Of a stretch of 64,000 nucleotides of DNA, positions 56,668 to 64,000 are shown piece by piece. The position numbers and the translations under genes were made by a program. Source of the DNA: Polyangia bacterium (GTDB lineage: Bacteria; Myxococcota_A; Polyangia; Nannocystales; Nannocystaceae); the NCBI GenBank assembly GCA_030429545.1, contig JAUIFF010000012.1:186001-250000 (forward strand), read 5' to 3'. The notes below the pieces were generated by a model. That model was given only the letters and a program-made list of their open reading frames with translations, did not search any database and had not been told where the DNA came from. The first letter of the stretch is position 1. Each line of letters opens with the position of its first letter.

Positions 56668-57819
56668 CTACAGCCCTAACCAACGCGCGATGATATTGCG
56701 TTGGACCTCAGACGTGCCCGAGTAAATTGTGCCGGCAACTGCATCGCGCAAAACACGCTCCACACCGAACTCCGTCATGTAGCCGTAACCACCAAACACG
56801 TGAACTGTCTCGAGTGCCGCTTTTAACAGTGATTCGCTGACAAACAGCTTCACCATCGAGGCCTCTAGAGTGGCGTTTCGGCCCTGGCTCAAACGCCAGG
56901 CTGCCCGGTAGGTCAGCAGTCGTGCCGCCTCGAGTTGTACCCGCATGTCGGCAAGCCGATGGGCGATCGCTTGGAACTTGCCAATGGTTTTGCCGTATTG
57001 GCTGCGGGTTCGGGCGTAGTCGACCGCGCGGCTCAACAACCGCTCGAGCACACCGACATTGCTGGCAAAGATCCCCACCCGCTCCCAGTCCATCGACCGC
57101 GTGAACTCTGCCGACCCCGCACCAACCGTGCCGAGCACGGCTGTGTTTGGGACATACACATCTTCGAACACAAGCTCACCGAGTGGCGATGTCCGCAGGC
57201 CCATCTTGTCCATCGGCTTGCTGACCGTCACACCCTTTGTACCTGCATCTACCAAGAAAGTTGTAACACCACCGTGATACCCCATCTCGGGATCGGTGAT
57301 AGCAAACACCACGTAGATATCGCCAACCGGTCCGTTGGTACAAAACACCTTGGAACCCGTGATGCGAAAACCGTCGCCGTCGGGCACCGCCCGGGTTGTC
57401 ATGGCAAACGCATCGGAGCCTGAACTAGGCTCTGTCATGGCGTTGACGGCAATCAGGCTGCCGTCGCACAAGCCCGGGAGGTAGCGCTTGCGCTGATCTT
57501 CGTTGCCGGTTTTCCAGATCGGGACGACACACGAAAATAGGTGTGCCCCCAACGAAAACACCAAGCCATTGTCCTCGCAGTGGCGGCCAAGTGACTCAAA
57601 GGCCAGCACCGAACTAAACATGTCGTAGCCGCTGCCGCCGTACTCCTGGGGCACCAAAAGCCCGGGGAAACCCATCTCGGCACAGCGTTTCCACAGCTCC
57701 CGCGAAAACTCGCCGCGGGCATCTCGACCCATCAAATCGGTCTCGGACAGCCGTTCACGGACAAACCGTTTGACGGCTCGCTTGAGCTGTTTTTGCTCGG
57801 CAGTTAACGCGAAATCCAT
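56668..57819 (-). CDS. Acyl-CoA-dehydrogenase-like flavoprotein, probably acting on a carrier-bound aminoacyl group
   Basis: 383 residues from ATG 57819 (GGGGAG upstream; an alternative ATG is four codons earlier). Full ACAD architecture: 'NAMTEPSSGSDAFAMTT' (FAD loop), 'VFCTNGPVGDIYVVFAI', and C-terminal 'IYSGTSEVQRNIIARWLGL'. The usual catalytic Glu of the '[EG]GT' loop is Ser here. An alternative base, the Glu of 'DWERVGIFAS', lies where isovaleryl-CoA dehydrogenase and prolyl-S-PCP dehydrogenases place theirs. It is the last gene of a three-gene operon after an adenylation enzyme and carrier protein, so the substrate is likely prolyl- or related acyl-carrier, oxidised to pyrrolyl. This is inference from context. 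Confidence 0.85.
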   Translation of the reverse strand: MDFALTAEQKQLKRAVKRFVRERLSETDLMGRDARGEFSRELWKRCAEMGFPGLLVPQEYGGSGYDMFSSVLAFESLGRHCEDNGLVFSLGAHLFSCVVPIWKTGNEDQRKRYLPGLCDGSLIAVNAMTEPSSGSDAFAMTTRAVPDGDGFRITGSKVFCTNGPVGDIYVVFAITDPEMGYHGGVTTFLVDAGTKGVTVSKPMDKMGLRTSPLGELVFEDVYVPNTAVLGTVGAGSAEFTRSMDWERVGIFASNVGVLERLLSRAVDYARTRSQYGKTIGKFQAIAHRLADMRVQLEAARLLTYRAAWRLSQGRNATLEASMVKLFVSESLLKAALETVHVFGGYGYMTEFGVERVLRDAVAGTIYSGTSEVQRNIIARWLGL

Positions 57820-57843
57820 GGGTCTCCCCACCAGACTACACGA

Positions 57844-59412
57844 TTACCCGTCGGTCGATACAGTCCGGATAAGCGCTTGATAGTCGACCTTGTCGGTCGA
57901 AGTCATCGGCAAAGCGCTGACGTACTCAAACGCGTCGGGGATCATGTAGGCGGGAATCACCTTCGAACAAAACACGCGAAGCTCGATTACAGATGGCGGC
58001 TCATCACCGCTACAGACCAAAAACGCAACAATCCGGGCCCCGGTTTCGAGCGTCACCAGAGCGACCACAGCCACATCTTTGAGCTCAGAATGGCGGTAGA
58101 GGGCGGCCTCGATCTCGCCGAGCTCAACGCGATAGCCCCGCCGCTTGACCATCCGATCGCGCCGGCCGACAAACACCAACTGGCCGTCGGGGTCTGCAAA
58201 CACGATATCGCCGGTGCGATACCAGCCGTCGGCGGTGAAGGCCTGTTGTGTCCTCCCAGGCAGGTTCCAATAGCCGCACGTTACCGCAGGGCCAAGGACC
58301 TGTAGCTCTCCCTCACACCCGCTAGCCACCGGCGTGGGCGGATCTCCAGCGACAACCCGAACCTGTACATGAGAACAGGCCATTCCGATCGGGAACGCCG
58401 CCTGCCGCTCGGGCGCAATCGCTTTTGGGATCTCGTAGGCCGTGCAGACATTGGTTTCGGTCGGACCGTAGAGGTTAAAAAATCGCGGATGCGGCCACAG
58501 CGACTTGAGCAGCCGCAGGTGCCGGATCGGAAAAACTTCGCCGGCAAACAAAACGGTGCGCAGGGCCGAAAATTGCAGCCGATCGAGCCGACCGAACTGC
58601 GCCAACATGCTGAGGATCGACGGGGCCGAGTACCACACCGAGATCTGATGGTCGGCGATCCACTTCGCCAACAACCGCGGCGCCCGGGAGATGCGTGGCG
58701 CCACCAGGTACAGGGTCGCCCCGGCACTCAGGCAGGTGTAGAGGTCTAGCACCGACAGGTCGAAGTGCAGTGGTGCGTGCGAGGAAAACCGGTCGGCGGG
58801 CGTCGGCTCGGTCAGCGCGGTCGCCCAATCGATGAAGCTACAAGCATTTTCGTGGGACAGCATCACGCCCTTCGGCGTGCCCGTCGAACCCGAGGTGTAG
58901 AGGATATAGGCCAGGTCCTGCGGCCCGCGAGCAACCGCCTCAAAGGCCTCGCGCGGGTGTTTGCACAGGGCAGCTTGCAACCCCTGCCCGCCCCCGACTT
59001 GGGCAACCGCGATTATCTTGGGCTGGTGGTCTTTGAGCTCGAGTGCCAACTCATCGCGGTGGGCCTCGAGGCAAACCACGCACCGGACCTGGCAATCCCG
59101 CAGGATGTAGGCGGCACGGGCCATCGGCGCGGCGGCATCGACCGGCACGTAAACGGCTCCCACCATCATCGCGGCGATGGCCACGACCACGGCATCGATG
59201 GATTTTGGCAGGCACAGACCAACCCGGTCGCCTGCGACCACACCGGCGGCAACGAGGGCCTCACCGGTGTGCATGACCTGCTCGCGCAGCTGGGCGTAGG
59301 TCAGCTCGGCGCCACAACTCGGTTCGACAATCGCCACCTTCGATGCATAGGCATCAAATGCACGGAGCAACCGAAGATGTAAGGCCAAGGGCTGCGAATC
59401 GACCCCTTGCAC
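57844..59412 (-). CDS. Stand-alone adenylation enzyme (probable L-prolyl- or aminoacyl-carrier ligase)
   Basis: 522 residues from GTG 59412, with AGGAGG five bases before the start. Core motifs: A3 'LYTSGSTGTPKG', A5 'NLYGPTETNVC', A7 'WYRTGD', A8 'RMVKRRGYRVELGEIE', A10 'STDKVDYQAL' with its Lys. The stretch 'FSSHAPLHFDLSVLDLY' resembles proline-activating enzymes such as PltF and RedM. Only 9 bp follow the carrier-protein stop, and 24 bp precede the ACAD start. It would activate an amino acid as AMP ester and load the partner carrier protein. Confidence 0.87.
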   Translation of the reverse strand: MQGVDSQPLALHLRLLRAFDAYASKVAIVEPSCGAELTYAQLREQVMHTGEALVAAGVVAGDRVGLCLPKSIDAVVVAIAAMMVGAVYVPVDAAAPMARAAYILRDCQVRCVVCLEAHRDELALELKDHQPKIIAVAQVGGGQGLQAALCKHPREAFEAVARGPQDLAYILYTSGSTGTPKGVMLSHENACSFIDWATALTEPTPADRFSSHAPLHFDLSVLDLYTCLSAGATLYLVAPRISRAPRLLAKWIADHQISVWYSAPSILSMLAQFGRLDRLQFSALRTVLFAGEVFPIRHLRLLKSLWPHPRFFNLYGPTETNVCTAYEIPKAIAPERQAAFPIGMACSHVQVRVVAGDPPTPVASGCEGELQVLGPAVTCGYWNLPGRTQQAFTADGWYRTGDIVFADPDGQLVFVGRRDRMVKRRGYRVELGEIEAALYRHSELKDVAVVALVTLETGARIVAFLVCSGDEPPSVIELRVFCSKVIPAYMIPDAFEYVSALPMTSTDKVDYQALIRTVSTDG

Positions 59413-59421
59413 GGCGCCTCC

Positions 59422-59685
59422 TTAGCTGAGGTTCCACTTTTCGGCGACAAACCGGGCAATATCTCCAACCGTCCCGAGGTGTTCAACCAACACATCCTCG
59501 GGTTCGATGTCGATATCAAACTCCTCCTCGATAAACGCAAACATCTTGAGGGCGCCTAGGGAGTCGATAATCCCGGTTTCGACCAACGACAGATCGTCGG
59601 TCAATTCCCCAGCCCGCTGTTGGGGCAGGAATTCTCGGAGAATATAGTTCCTCACCCTTTCTTTGATTGCACCGATTTGATCCAT
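59422..59685 (-). CDS. Acyl/peptidyl carrier protein
   Basis: 87 residues from ATG 59685 (CGGAG about 11 bases upstream). The phosphopantetheine Ser is S42 in 'ETGIIDSLGALKMFAFIE'. Helices 1-4 fit the ACP/PCP fold. First gene of the operon with the adenylation enzyme and the flavoprotein. Confidence 0.93.
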   Translation of the reverse strand: MDQIGAIKERVRNYILREFLPQQRAGELTDDLSLVETGIIDSLGALKMFAFIEEEFDIDIEPEDVLVEHLGTVGDIARFVAEKWNLS

Positions 59686-60051
59686 CTGGGTAACTCCGTG
59701 ACCTTCGCACCGGGGTTGCCCGTTCCCTTGGTTTGCCCATGGCCCCCTGCCACAGACGCGAATCGAGAAAGGCATGGAGATTGTAGAGAGGGCTGCCGCA
59801 AAATCAAAGCCCCTTCAAACCGGTCAGACGTGGCGATATCAAGCACTTTGCCGACATGACTGTTTGAGCACGTCGCGGTCTTGCCACCAGCGACGTTTTG
59901 ACACGCGCCTGCGAACATCCGGGGCAAATCTGCTCCGAGCAACATTCGCGGGGGGCCACAATCGAGATACTTGTACGCACCGGAATCTGCTTGACCGCGG
60001 TCGATCGCGTTTGCCACAGTAGGACCGGTCGCGGCAGGAGCCGCGTACATC
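59686..60051. other. Intergenic region between divergent genes, no gene seen
   Basis: 366 bp separating the carrier-protein operon and the amidohydrolase gene. It should contain the cluster promoters. Several spurious frames cross it on the minus strand. Confidence 0.4.
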
Positions 60052-61035
60052 ATGGCAACAGGCATGGACCGTATCGACGTGCACTCCCACGGCTTCCCCG
60101 AGTCGTACCTCCGGAGTATTTCAAGCCGCTATCCGCAAAAAGCTTCGCTTTGTGTACACGAGCAAACCGGCAGCCTGCTGGCCTATTGGGCTAAGTCGCC
60201 GCTTCCTGCGTTTGATTTAGAGCGCCGCGTCGACGAGATGGATCGCGACGGAGTCGCCACCGAACTCCTATCGGCCCCGACGATTTACTCCCATATGGAC
60301 GATGGATCGGTCGAGCACTGCCGACTGCTCAACGACTTTCAAGCAGAGGTTGCTCGCGCCGCGCCCGGAAGGTTTCGCTCGCTGTTGCACCTGCCGGTCA
60401 ACGACATTCCCGCCTCCCTCGCCGAGCTCGCCCGTTGGCGCGATCGCCCCGAGGCCGCCGGGGTCGTTTTTGGCTCGAACATGGGTGGCGTCTACCCTGG
60501 AGATCCGTCGCTGCTACGGATCTGGGAGGCGATCAACAAGCTCGATCTCCCGGTGCTTGTCCATCCTGTACCACCCCCGGCGATGTTTGGTCCGGTGATG
60601 CCGACGATCTTGCTGTTCCCGCTCGACTCGACAACAGCCGCGGCTTCGATCCTCTACTACGGCCTGTTCGAACGATTTCCTGGCTTAAAGGTCATCATCC
60701 CCCACCTCGGCGGGACGTTGCCATTTTTGCAAAAGCGCCTCGACATGGCCATCGACATCGAGGGCTTCCCCGCCGGCCACGGCCAGGACCTGCCCAAGCG
60801 CCCGAGTGCCTACGTCCACAACTTCTACCTCGACACCGCCCAGGGCTTTCACCGCGCGGCATTTGATTGTGCATGTAGTGTGTGTGGCATCGACCACATC
60901 CTCTACGGCTCAGATCACTTCTTTCTCAACAGCACCTGGCGAGCTCGGCTAAACGCGTTTTTAGACACCGTGCCGATGACCACCCGCGACCGCGCGGCGA
61001 TCCTGCGGGGCAACGCCGAGCGGATCCTGCGCTAG
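60052..61035 (+). CDS. ACMSD-type amidohydrolase/decarboxylase
   Basis: 327 residues from ATG 60052 (AGGAG upstream). 'IDVHSHGFPE' gives H11-x-H13, then 'DLPVLVHPVPPP' with a third His, 'VIIPHLGGTLPFL' with a fourth, and 'ILYGSDHFF' with the Asp. This is the amidohydrolase_2 family with aminocarboxymuconate semialdehyde decarboxylase and related non-oxidative decarboxylases and hydrolases. Its position in front of an oxygenase and beside the carrier operon suggests it tailors the product, for example by decarboxylation. Confidence 0.85.
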   Translation: MATGMDRIDVHSHGFPESYLRSISSRYPQKASLCVHEQTGSLLAYWAKSPLPAFDLERRVDEMDRDGVATELLSAPTIYSHMDDGSVEHCRLLNDFQAEVARAAPGRFRSLLHLPVNDIPASLAELARWRDRPEAAGVVFGSNMGGVYPGDPSLLRIWEAINKLDLPVLVHPVPPPAMFGPVMPTILLFPLDSTTAAASILYYGLFERFPGLKVIIPHLGGTLPFLQKRLDMAIDIEGFPAGHGQDLPKRPSAYVHNFYLDTAQGFHRAAFDCACSVCGIDHILYGSDHFFLNSTWRARLNAFLDTVPMTTRDRAAILRGNAERILR

Positions 61036-61054
61036 CAAAAGCTGTATACACATC

Positions 61055-61088
61055 GAATTTTCCGGCCATCGATGCGCCGCGAAAATTC
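61055..61088. terminator. Long hairpin between convergent genes
   Basis: GAATTTTC (61055-61062) pairs with GAAAATTC (61081-61088); inside, CGGC pairs with GCCG around the self-palindrome CATCGATG. It could terminate the amidohydrolase transcript. Confidence 0.5.
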
Positions 61089-61114
61089 TGACGACAGGGC
61101 TTATATTCCGAAAC

Positions 61115-61142
61115 AAAAAACGCCCACCGAACTCGGCGGGCG
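61115..61142 (-). terminator. Rho-independent terminator
   Basis: Read on the minus strand: CGCCCGCCGA, loop GT, TCGGTGGGCG then TTTTTT. It closes the roadblock-like gene. Confidence 0.8.
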
Positions 61143-61163
61143 TGGGAAACCATGGCCTATTCG

Positions 61164-61556
61164 CTAGCGCGCGCGCCTGGAACTCAAGGCAGCCTTGAGC
61201 TTGGGCAGGGCCTCGGGAATCACGACACTCACAGCCATCCCGAGCGAAGCTTTATTGGCATCGATCAACATACCCCAACGGTACTTATCGTTGACGTCGA
61301 TCATAAAAAGCAGCTCACCCGACTCAAACTGCAACATGAACTGGGTGAAGTTGTCCGGCAAACCCATCGCCGACTTGCGGGTGGTGTCGCGGATGCGTTC
61401 GGACAGGAAGTTGAACAGGGCACAGGCCTTGGGGTTGCCGCGAATATGCGCGACCGACATACCCGATGCCTTGTTGAAGAGATCCGTCGACCGCAGCCCT
61501 CCGAGCAATTCGCCTTCGACTTCCTTGAGAATCTGATTCACGGCTCTGAGATTCAT
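61164..61556 (-). CDS. Roadblock/LC7-like small protein
   Basis: 130 residues from ATG 61556 (GGAAGAAG upstream). The order helix, two strands ('MSVAHIRGN'), helix ('ACALFNFLSERIRDTT'), three strands ('FMLQFESGELLFMIDVN', 'YRWGMLIDANKASLGMAV'), helix fits a roadblock/MglB fold, but the sequence match is weak. If right, it would modulate a small GTPase. Confidence 0.5.
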   Translation of the reverse strand: MNLRAVNQILKEVEGELLGGLRSTDLFNKASGMSVAHIRGNPKACALFNFLSERIRDTTRKSAMGLPDNFTQFMLQFESGELLFMIDVNDKYRWGMLIDANKASLGMAVSVVIPEALPKLKAALSSRRAR

Positions 61557-61735
61557 GCTCTTCTTCCTTATATCCGGGCCACACCGGCACGGATCGCAGG
61601 CGGGACCTTATCACAGTTGGCTCGGGAGGCGGATGTCATTCATGCGTGCACCTACATCTGCAACGCCGGTTTGTGATGGCATTTGCGCGCGCGCATTGTG
61701 CTAGGGTTTTGGGTCCCTGCGCGCGCCAAACGACC

Positions 61736-63367
61736 ATGCTTGGATTTCGACAACTCACAGGTGACCAGGAGGCCCTGGTGGTTGGCGCAAACCTCACGGG
61801 TCTTGCGCTTTGCTGCGCCCTGCAGGCCCAGGGTGTGCGAACCCGTCCCCTCGCGGCGCCACGGGAAGATCCCTTCTCGGACTTTGTGTATTTACACCCA
61901 AGCACATTGGAGCGATTCCATGCCATTGGCCTGCTCCCGCGTCTGCTCGCGCACGGCCGCCCGCTCCATGCAATCAATGTGTATACATCGGAGTCGCGGG
62001 TCGCCCGGGTCCCCCTGCGGGTAGTGAAGACCCCGTTCCCCTATATTCTTGCGCTGCCTGGGGCCCAACTCGAGCAGGCACTGCTCGACCACGGAGCCCT
62101 CGGCCCAGACGGACGGCTTGCCACCCATGTCGACACCACGGCCAAACCCCGCGGGATGCGAGTGACGGCCCGGACCAAAACCGGTCGCAACCAACGATTG
62201 CGCGCGCGCTGGATGATGCAGTGTGCACCCGAAACCGCGAACGCCCCGGACGGAGGGTTTGCGCTCGACGGTGTGCTCGAGTGGGATTTCCCGAGTGATG
62301 AGCGCTACCTTTTTGTCCACAACGGCGGGCTGTGTAGCGTCCAAGCCGGCCCCAGGCAGCGGGTTCGTCTCGCCTTCGACCGCCCGCCACCCGCGGCGTC
62401 CGACCTCAAACAGTTTGTACAATCACAAATTCCGTTTGCCTGCCGACTGTCCGACCTCAGCACCCCACGGATGCTGCCGCGACTCACACTGTCGCCAGCC
62501 CTCGGGCACGGTCCAATGTTTCGTGTCGACACCCAGGGTATGTTTCCCGCGGTTTTGTGCGGCGACCAGATCAATGCCGGGGTGCAGCGCGCGTTCAACC
62601 TCGCCTGGAAACTCGGGCTGACAAAGCGTGGTTTTGCCAGGCCCGAACTCCTGGCCAGCTACGACGTGGAGTGCCGGGAACTCGCCAAACCATTGGTGGC
62701 AACCCGCCTAGGTGAAGCACTTATGCACATGCAAGATCGTGACCGGCGGAGTGTTCGCGACTGTCTCGCCGGCCTCGACCGCCTGCTCGACGGCCGCTAC
62801 CAACCGGTCCTGCGAGCGCTGCACCAACTCGCGCCCCACCTACCACCTGGGCCCCTGCTCGAGGATGTCCACACGCCACTGTTGCAGTCGCGGCTGCGCA
62901 GTAGCGAAGCCTCTGAAACCGCCAGCCTGCGTGAGCGTCGACTGTTTGCCCAGGCTCCCATGGCGGGCATGCGCGCCCCCGACTGTACGATTGTCCGGGA
63001 CCAGCCAACCCTGCTAGAGCGGCTTGCCGGGCCGCTACATACGCTCCTGCTGTTTGATGGACATGCACCGACCCCCGCGGGTTATCGCAACCTCGTGGAG
63101 ATCGCCCGGACGATAGAGGCCCGCTACGGCGACCTCATTCGCGTGCACGTGGTGGTGCCGATGGCCCGCATGCCCACCACCCTTGCCCAGCAAACCGGGC
63201 GCTGGCGCGGTGCCGTGATCTTTGACCAGGACAGCAAGCTCCACCATCTCTTTGGTGCCCACGCAGAGTGTTTGTACCTGATCCGTCCCGACGGCTTTAT
63301 CGGCTTTCGTTCGCAGCCGGCCGAGAAGTCGTCGCTGCTCGACCACATCCACGGCTTTTTGTTGTAG
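61736..63367 (+). CDS. FAD-dependent aromatic monooxygenase (PHBH/phenol-hydroxylase type) with C-terminal thioredoxin-like domain
   Basis: 543 residues from ATG 61736 (ATG 61676 also open). The Rossmann start 'EALVVGANLTGLALCCAL' departs from G-x-G-x-x-G at the second Gly. The FAD-binding 'CGDQINAGVQRAFNLAWKLG' is intact. The last 130 residues ('LLLFDGHAPTPAGYRNL' ... 'LYLIRPDGFIGFRSQP') match the thioredoxin-like dimerisation domain of MhpA and phenol hydroxylases and have no CxxC. It likely hydroxylates an aromatic ring in the pathway next door. It carries three dispersed palindromes close to its start and inside. Confidence 0.85.
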   Translation: MLGFRQLTGDQEALVVGANLTGLALCCALQAQGVRTRPLAAPREDPFSDFVYLHPSTLERFHAIGLLPRLLAHGRPLHAINVYTSESRVARVPLRVVKTPFPYILALPGAQLEQALLDHGALGPDGRLATHVDTTAKPRGMRVTARTKTGRNQRLRARWMMQCAPETANAPDGGFALDGVLEWDFPSDERYLFVHNGGLCSVQAGPRQRVRLAFDRPPPAASDLKQFVQSQIPFACRLSDLSTPRMLPRLTLSPALGHGPMFRVDTQGMFPAVLCGDQINAGVQRAFNLAWKLGLTKRGFARPELLASYDVECRELAKPLVATRLGEALMHMQDRDRRSVRDCLAGLDRLLDGRYQPVLRALHQLAPHLPPGPLLEDVHTPLLQSRLRSSEASETASLRERRLFAQAPMAGMRAPDCTIVRDQPTLLERLAGPLHTLLLFDGHAPTPAGYRNLVEIARTIEARYGDLIRVHVVVPMARMPTTLAQQTGRWRGAVIFDQDSKLHHLFGAHAECLYLIRPDGFIGFRSQPAEKSSLLDHIHGFLL

Positions 63368-63372
63368 GTTTT

Positions 63373-64000
63373 CTAAAAAACATGCTTCTGCATGTTTTTT
63401 GGCGGGCACGGGTGGTGATAAACCGCCGATGGCTCCCCCGGCGGCGTCACCAAAAAACCATGTACATTCATTGAAATCGACGGGGCCAGGCGCTGGGCCA
63501 CGGCCACGCGATGGCGAGGATTGGGCGAAAACAGGTCCATTCGCCAGTTTTCACCGCGATCTTCAATGGGTGGGTGAAACCCGATCGCAATCGCCGACAG
63601 GTCGCGCAGGTCATAGTGAAACGCGTGAAGCGGCAGGGCCAGGCCCATCCCGCGGGCCTTGATGTAGGCCTCTTTGAGGGTCCAAAAGTCAAAAAACCGT
63701 GAGGTCATGGCCTCGTGGTCGAGGCCGTGCAGCTGGGCGACTTCCTCGGGGGCAAAAAAGTGCTCGGCAACCTTGATCGTCGAGGAGCGACGGGACACGT
63801 CCTCGGCATCGACCCCGACATCCGAGCGCGCCACCGCGACGACAGCCAGGTCGTTGGTGTGGGTGAGGTTGAACTGCAACGACCCGAGCTCATGGGCTGG
63901 GTCGATGTCGGGGCGACCGTACTGGTTTTTGACAAAGGTCCACGCAGCCGGTGAAACCTCGGCATATTGGCTGAGCACCCAGCGAACAAGTGCATGTGCA
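63373..64000 (-). CDS. Sfp-type 4'-phosphopantetheinyl transferase, N-terminus beyond the window
   Basis: The frame is open to the last base; reading back from the edge gives 'AHALVRWVLSQYAEVSPAAW', typical of Sfp N-terminal regions, so the GTG at 63978 is internal. Metal/CoA residues appear in 'GVDAEDVSRRSS' and 'FWTLKEAYIKARGMGLAL'. It activates carrier proteins such as the one at 59422-59685 by attaching phosphopantetheine. The last eight codons and stop lie inside the terminator hairpin. Confidence 0.88.
   Translation of the reverse strand, partial: AHALVRWVLSQYAEVSPAAWTFVKNQYGRPDIDPAHELGSLQFNLTHTNDLAVVAVARSDVGVDAEDVSRRSSTIKVAEHFFAPEEVAQLHGLDHEAMTSRFFDFWTLKEAYIKARGMGLALPLHAFHYDLRDLSAIAIGFHPPIEDRGENWRMDLFSPNPRHRVAVAQRLAPSISMNVHGFLVTPPGEPSAVYHHPCPPKNMQKHVF
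63375..63400. terminator. Bidirectional terminator overlapping coding sequence
   Basis: AAAAAACATGC (63375-63385), loop TTCT, GCATGTTTTTT (63390-63400): an 11-bp perfect inverted repeat with a U-run on each strand. It sits between the monooxygenase and the transferase genes and encodes the C-terminus of the transferase. Confidence 0.85.

Overview
The window is a G+C-rich (roughly 64% by eye), gene-dense chromosome segment, most likely from a myxobacterium-like member of the Myxococcota (former Deltaproteobacteria). Pointers are a 1789-residue Ser/Thr kinase/AAA/GAF/adenylate cyclase fusion, a lipoprotein with the myxobacterial Cys-rich (DUF4215-type) repeat, a sulfatase-modifying-factor-type lipoprotein, a response regulator with a C-terminal DUF4388-like domain, PilZ and roadblock-like proteins, and many one-off lipoproteins. 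No rRNA, tRNA, CRISPR array, insertion sequence or prophage was seen. The exact genus cannot be read from the sequence.

Layout. 1-7.4 kb: a truncated TPR/DUF2135-like gene, then a heavy-metal RND efflux set with the outer-membrane factor divergent from the adaptor and pump genes. 7.4-9.7 kb: a PepSY-type membrane protein with a Tat-exported molybdopterin oxidoreductase, and a translationally coupled zinc-ribbon/DUF1257 pair. 10-16.1 kb: response regulator and the giant kinase-cyclase, convergent. 16.5-23.2 kb: lipoprotein, FAD-linked sugar-lactone oxidase-like enzyme, alpha/beta hydrolase, histidine kinase, BASS transporter. 23.2-32.1 kb: rpoD, a TerB-like protein, an unusual beta-barrel/SppA fusion, a small S1-domain gene broken by an in-frame TAG, and mutS2. 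32.5-40.4 kb: a nine-gene Mrp-type cation/proton antiporter operon, almost every junction overlapping, with three NuoL/M/N-like subunits, an MrpA-tail/MrpB fusion and two His-rich segments. 40.4-55.3 kb: an IMPase-like protein, a tandem array of about 145-bp hairpin repeats, small secreted proteins, a SUMF1-type lipoprotein, DUF4185-like lipoprotein, a large unknown protein, class IV aminotransferase, PilZ protein, a second repeat array, a DciA-like protein and an AGCS amino-acid:sodium symporter. 55.4-64 kb: an SGNH hydrolase-like protein followed by a probable small-molecule locus: carrier protein, stand-alone adenylation enzyme and acyl-CoA-dehydrogenase-like flavoprotein in one operon (the trio that makes pyrrole-2-carboxyl-S-carrier from proline in known pathways), next to an ACMSD-type amidohydrolase, an FAD aromatic monooxygenase and a Sfp-type phosphopantetheinyl transferase that runs off the window end.

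The most striking signal not explained by genes is a dispersed 10-bp palindrome TGYA-NN-TRCA (extended TTGYANNTRCAA). I read 39 exact copies scattered through genes and spacers, against about two expected from base composition. It looks like a genome-wide iterated palindrome of unknown function. The second is the hairpin repeat array at about 41.3-41.9 kb, where stem changes are compensated between copies.
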